The position numbers and the translations under genes are program-made. A stretch of DNA of 64,000 bases from Aquimarina sp. U1-2 (GTDB taxonomy: Bacteria; Bacteroidota; Bacteroidia; Flavobacteriales; Flavobacteriaceae): contig NZ_JAGKIK010000001.1 in assembly GCF_017897595.1 (NCBI RefSeq), positions 62,001 to 126,000 on the forward strand, given 5' to 3'. Below, in pieces: positions 60,335-64,000 of this stretch. Position 1 is the first letter of the stretch; each line of letters begins with the position of its first letter. The notes under the pieces are model-generated. The model searched no databases. It worked only from the letters and a program-made list of their open reading frames with translations, and was not told where the DNA came from.

Positions 60335-63112
60335 TTAATCATTCTTTTCTATTCTAATAGTATATACTCCCGGAGAAATTATCGCAGTTTGATCATTTTT
60401 GATTTCGAATTTGGTGTAAGTTCCTAACAGAGCATATCCCTTTGGAAGAATTAGTCTTGCTGAAGTATTAGGAGGGACTTCTAAATGATAAATTATGATG
60501 TCCCTTTCCTTTTTCCAGTTGCTCACTATCGTACCCTGAAGGCTTTCATAAGAACAACGAACCCATTCTAGCGCTGTATCCAAACCTGGTCTCAAAATGA
60601 TGGTTTCATCTTTTGTTAGATCCACCTGAATTCCTCCCAAATATTGATATAACCAAAAACCGATATTGGTTGTAAAAGGGTGATGATTGGTTCCATAGCC
60701 TGCTGCGTTCAAATTTTCTCCCATAGTGCTTCTTTCATTTTTTACGAAATGCAACCATCCTGGGCTTTTTTCTTGGGTAACCATATCATATACGGTTCGT
60801 ATATGTCCTTTTTCAGAAAGATATTTTAATAATGGATTTACACCTACAAATCCTACATTGGTATGATTCTCATTTGTACGTATAGCTTCTAATAAACGTT
60901 CGAGAACCAGTTCTCTTTTATTTTCAGGAACGATGCCCAATTGCAATGGAACCACTTGTGCCGTTTGACTCCCTTCACTGTACCATCCATTTTCTTTTAA
61001 AAAAGTACTATTGTATTTTTCTTTGATTTTTTCTGCTAGATTAGCATATCGCTTCTGATCTTTCTTATTTCCTAAAATTATAGCAAAATCAGCAACCAAC
61101 CGGTGCAAATAATAATTTGCTGCAGTAGAAGTTTGCTCAATTGGTGTCAACCCAGGGCCCCAACCATTAGCCCACTGTTTTAGATCTAACCAATCGCCCA
61201 GCGACCAATATACTAAATGGTCTAAGGCTGTACTTTCTACAAAATCAGCATATGCTTTTACAGATGGGTAGGCTTTTTTAAGTATCGCGGTGTCACCTGT
61301 GGCTCTAAATAGCTCATCGGTCACAAATCCTATGGTACCCCCCCACCATGGATCATCATATTGAATGGTGGTATCTTTTTGTTTCTTCGTTTTTTCTAAA
61401 AATCCCCATCCATTAGTAGGAACAATAGGAGGAATATGTCCGTTTGGCTCCTGAGCATCTATCAAATCCTGAAGGTATTTTTTATAGGTATTGATCACAT
61501 CAAAATTCATCAAGTAAGATTCCATAGTAATCATTCCTCCATCAAAAGCCCATCCCATTTTTTCTCTAGTGGCCTCTTCTCCCGGCATACTATGTATAGA
61601 ATTAAGCAAAGTTCTTTGTACTGCTGCGTGAAGTTGATTTAATCTCTTATTAGAACATTCGAAAGTGCCTATACTTTGTACATCGGTATGTACAGATTTT
61701 GCTTCAATAGATTTGATAGATTCTTTTGAAACACCTTCAACCTGTACGTATCTGAAACCGTGATACGTAAAACGTGGCGAAAATTCATCAGGTTGTTTTC
61801 CACTTAATATCAGCTTTCCGTGTTGAAATCTTCCCCATGTATGACCAGCGCTATGCTTTTTGTTTAATGTACCATCATTATGTAAAGCTTCATTAAAATA
61901 GAGATGAACTAATGTACCTTCTTTTCCTTCAATAGTAACATCTGCATATCCTGTGATATTTTCACCAAAATCAAAAACAGTTACTTTTTCGTTTGGGCTC
62001 CAGACACTATCTGCTTTAAAACTCCGTGTTTCTCTAAGCGGGGGCATATATTGATACGATAATTTTCCTAAAGGCGCAGGCACTTGTTGAACAGGTTTCC
62101 ATAAGGAATCATCGAAGCCATTTGACGTCCAACCCGCTATATCAATTCTGACATCAATAGTTTCTCCACCTCTAATACTATTATATACAATAGGTCCATA
62201 CGACCACTTCCAACTTTCATCAGAGATAATAGTTTCAATATCTCCATTTTCGTATTCAACGATGAGCTGGCAAAGCAGTTTAGGAGGTGTTTTCCAATTG
62301 GCCTTTTCCATCTGGAACAAATCTCTTTCTGTATGATTGTAAAAACCGTTTCCTAGTATACTTGCAATGCTATTTATTTTTTCTGATTTTAAGTTTTTCG
62401 TGACATCATATGCAAGGTATTTTACTGTTTTTTGATAATCTGTAAATACAGGATCCAATACGTGATCACTTACTTTTTCCCCATTCAAGTATAACTCATA
62501 ATATCCTAATCCCGAAATGTATACGGTGGCTTTTTTAATACTGCTTTTGATAGCAAATTCTTTACGCATGTACACTGCTAATGAATCTTCACTACTAAAA
62601 GTGCGCGAATTATCATATTGGCTAAAGGGCTCTCTATGATCACTTACTTTTGCATACTTATTAGAGACCCATTGCGCTTTCCAGTCTGCAGGAGTTAACA
62701 TTCCCGTTTGCCAATACCCTACTTTACTCCACTGACTTTCAGCTCCTATTTCATCCCAAACTTTTACTTTCCAAAAATATGTAGTATTCGATTGTAGAGA
62801 ATTTCCGGAATAGAGGATATTGAGATTTTGAGCACTTTCTATTTTTCCTGAATTCCAAAGATCAGCTTCGGCTACAGAAAGCAATTTTTGAGAAGAAGCC
62901 ACCAGAATCTGATACGCAGATTGATACTTTCCAGATGTGCTTGAGGTTAATTTCCAACTCAATTTGGGGTTTTTACGATCAATACCGATAGGATCTTGAA
63001 GATATTCTACAGTCATGTCTTGTACAATACTACGGCTTTGTTCTTGCTCACAGCTTATGGTAAGCAATGATATGACTAGAACAAGCGCTAAATGATTGCT
63101 AATGATTTTCAC
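60335..63112 (-). CDS. GH78 alpha-L-rhamnosidase lipoprotein
   Basis: The protein has 925 residues with a lipoprotein signal (LLTISCEQE, Cys-21). The N-terminal Ig-like domain covers about 30-140 and the Bac_rhamnosid_N carbohydrate-binding part about 160-340. The (alpha/alpha)6 catalytic barrel, about 470-810, has MPGEEATREKMGWAFDGG as the counterpart of the general-acid loop, and the beta domain is about 820-925. It removes terminal alpha-L-rhamnose from plant or algal polysaccharides (ulvan, rhamnogalacturonan) at the cell surface or periplasm. It starts 5 bp after the beta-galactosidase stop, so they are co-transcribed. Confidence 0.93.
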   Translation of the reverse strand: MKIISNHLALVLVISLLTISCEQEQSRSIVQDMTVEYLQDPIGIDRKNPKLSWKLTSSTSGKYQSAYQILVASSQKLLSVAEADLWNSGKIESAQNLNILYSGNSLQSNTTYFWKVKVWDEIGAESQWSKVGYWQTGMLTPADWKAQWVSNKYAKVSDHREPFSQYDNSRTFSSEDSLAVYMRKEFAIKSSIKKATVYISGLGYYELYLNGEKVSDHVLDPVFTDYQKTVKYLAYDVTKNLKSEKINSIASILGNGFYNHTERDLFQMEKANWKTPPKLLCQLIVEYENGDIETIISDESWKWSYGPIVYNSIRGGETIDVRIDIAGWTSNGFDDSLWKPVQQVPAPLGKLSYQYMPPLRETRSFKADSVWSPNEKVTVFDFGENITGYADVTIEGKEGTLVHLYFNEALHNDGTLNKKHSAGHTWGRFQHGKLILSGKQPDEFSPRFTYHGFRYVQVEGVSKESIKSIEAKSVHTDVQSIGTFECSNKRLNQLHAAVQRTLLNSIHSMPGEEATREKMGWAFDGGMITMESYLMNFDVINTYKKYLQDLIDAQEPNGHIPPIVPTNGWGFLEKTKKQKDTTIQYDDPWWGGTIGFVTDELFRATGDTAILKKAYPSVKAYADFVESTALDHLVYWSLGDWLDLKQWANGWGPGLTPIEQTSTAANYYLHRLVADFAIILGNKKDQKRYANLAEKIKEKYNSTFLKENGWYSEGSQTAQVVPLQLGIVPENKRELVLERLLEAIRTNENHTNVGFVGVNPLLKYLSEKGHIRTVYDMVTQEKSPGWLHFVKNERSTMGENLNAAGYGTNHHPFTTNIGFWLYQYLGGIQVDLTKDETIILRPGLDTALEWVRCSYESLQGTIVSNWKKERDIIIYHLEVPPNTSARLILPKGYALLGTYTKFEIKNDQTAIISPGVYTIRIEKND

Positions 63113-63117
63113 GTGAA

Positions 63118-64000
63118 TTAAGGATTAATGGGATGGATAATAAAGCTATAGGTTTGAGCTTCGGCATTAATTCTGAAGGGCTCATGGGGTCTGGCATCAA
63201 TACTCCAGGTGTTATCGCCACCTACACCCATTTGTCGATGGTCTATATTAAGTGTAATTGTCTCGCCAAATTTTAAGTCTTCAATACGATTGGCCTGTTC
63301 GATCTGATCTTGTGCAAAAGGCCAGGCACTAAGGTTTAATGGTTGGTGAATTCCTTCAATACGAATTCCTTTTCCCTCAGCATTTGTTAGCGTAGCCCAA
63401 AATACGTCGGTTTTATTACTACTCTCCTGCGGCCGGACATAATAGGTGAAATCCTTTTTTACAGATTCAGTATACCTTCCAAAGAAAGCGCCGGTTTTCT
63501 TATCTGCATAATTTTCTAAAGGCCCCCGGCCAAACCATTGCAATTGATCAAATGCTTTAGGAATTTCAAGTTGCCAACCTATTCTGGGGATATCAGGAAG
63601 ATTTGATGCAGGTTGAAACGAATAATCCAATCGCATCGTACCATCAGTAGAGAATGTGTATATTTGAGTAATTAAAGATGCCGTGTCTCCTAATCTATGT
63701 GTGGTGACTACCTGGACCTTATGCTTCTCTTTCTTAGGTAAAATACTAACTAATTGTTGATTTGCAGAAGCTTCTTTCCAGATTTTTTGACGTTTCATAA
63801 TCCCATAAGCCAGATCATTATCTGTTGGTGCTCGCCAATAATTAGCTTTTGGAGCTTTTGCAATCATGTTTTCTCCATTAAGAGCATATTTAACCAGTGT
63901 TCCGGATTTTTTATCAAAAACGGCCTCAATAGTATTAATAGTGATGAGAATATGTGTATCTGTTTCTTCTAATGTTAGAGACATTTCTTTTCTTGGGGTA
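63118..64000 (-). CDS. GH2 beta-galactosidase, C-terminal part (5' end beyond the window)
   Basis: The visible 294 codons encode the C-terminal domain of LacZ-type enzymes (Bgal_small_N/domain 5): YALNGENMIAKAPKANYWRA then PTDNDLAYG, WFGRGPLENYADKK and TYYVRPQESSNKTDV. The frame stays open to the last base of the window (encoding TPRKE before the Met at 63984), so the Met is internal and the catalytic domains lie outside. Together with the rhamnosidase, it marks the end of a polysaccharide-utilisation operon. Confidence 0.93.
   Translation of the reverse strand, partial: TPRKEMSLTLEETDTHILITINTIEAVFDKKSGTLVKYALNGENMIAKAPKANYWRAPTDNDLAYGIMKRQKIWKEASANQQLVSILPKKEKHKVQVVTTHRLGDTASLITQIYTFSTDGTMRLDYSFQPASNLPDIPRIGWQLEIPKAFDQLQWFGRGPLENYADKKTGAFFGRYTESVKKDFTYYVRPQESSNKTDVFWATLTNAEGKGIRIEGIHQPLNLSAWPFAQDQIEQANRIEDLKFGETITLNIDHRQMGVGGDNTWSIDARPHEPFRINAEAQTYSFIIHPINP

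Noticed and set aside
1-64000. tRNA, rRNA or tmRNA genes
   Set aside because: No T-loop/acceptor combination or rRNA signature was found on reading the intergenic regions; a covariance-model search could still find a divergent small RNA.

Overview
The window comes from an AT-rich member of the Bacteroidota, almost certainly a marine-type Flavobacteriaceae (Aquimarina-like; genus is inference). Evidence: promoters of the Bacteroidetes type (TTG, about 19 nt, TAnnTTTG) instead of the sigma70 consensus, few visible Shine-Dalgarno sequences, a rpmB-rpmG-DUF4295-ftsY ribosomal/SRP cluster, several TonB-dependent receptors with CarboxypepD-reg or STN extensions, an ECF sigma/FecR/TonB unit, bacillithiol synthesis (bshC) and many outer-membrane lipoproteins. 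No rRNA, tRNA, CRISPR array, prophage or classical insertion sequence was seen.

Layout. 1-4.7 kb: a truncated lipoprotein, a CheY-like receiver, an SPFH/Arc pair, a small heat-shock protein and a dense cluster of palindromic repeats. 4.7-15 kb: housekeeping genes (DUF1456, sucC, Lon-substrate-binding-domain protein, lysA, DUF3820, DUF922, a five-LysM/PBP1 lipid-free secreted protein, guaA, PNPOx-like). 15.5-27.4 kb: bshC, M14 and M3 secreted peptidases, a GIY-YIG gene set in short repeats, two serine hydrolases, a 57-residue lipoprotein, rimO. 27.5-35 kb: ECF sigma/FecR/TonB cell-surface signalling unit with a divergent poly-aspartate lipoprotein, two tiny membrane proteins and a surface CarboxypepD-reg protein. 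35-38.6 kb: ftsY, DUF4295, rpmG, rpmB, cinA, Hpt. 39-49.2 kb: a metal-uptake region (TonB receptor plus thioredoxin-like protein; FAH hydrolase; DnaQ-like exonuclease; DtxR/MntR-family regulator; substrate-binding lipoprotein, ATPase and two permeases of a Mn/Zn ABC transporter). 49.6-57.5 kb: E2 acyltransferase, recR, a 56-residue membrane protein, PduO-type cobalamin adenosyltransferase, DUF2795, secA, an M23 peptidase. 58-60.2 kb: cobalamin riboswitch and BtuB-like receptor. 60.3 kb to the end: alpha-L-rhamnosidase and a truncated beta-galactosidase, the edge of a polysaccharide-utilisation locus.

What stands out. (1) The metal ABC transporter operon is split by an S23-type four-helix-bundle gene that carries its own inverted simple-repeat arrays (an exact 25-nt inverted pair), and the ATPase-to-permease block is itself bounded by a second, 32-nt exact inverted pair 3.8 kb apart. 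(2) The same 16-nt palindrome (GTTAGT-N4-ACTAAC) lies inside the -33/-7 spacer of both the metal ABC operon and the TonB receptor at 39 kb, which links an outer-membrane receptor and a periplasmic thioredoxin-like protein to the DtxR-family regulon. (3) At least four families of MITE-like palindromic repeats are spread through the intergenic regions, some nested in one another, and a piece of one forms a peripheral hairpin of the cobalamin riboswitch.
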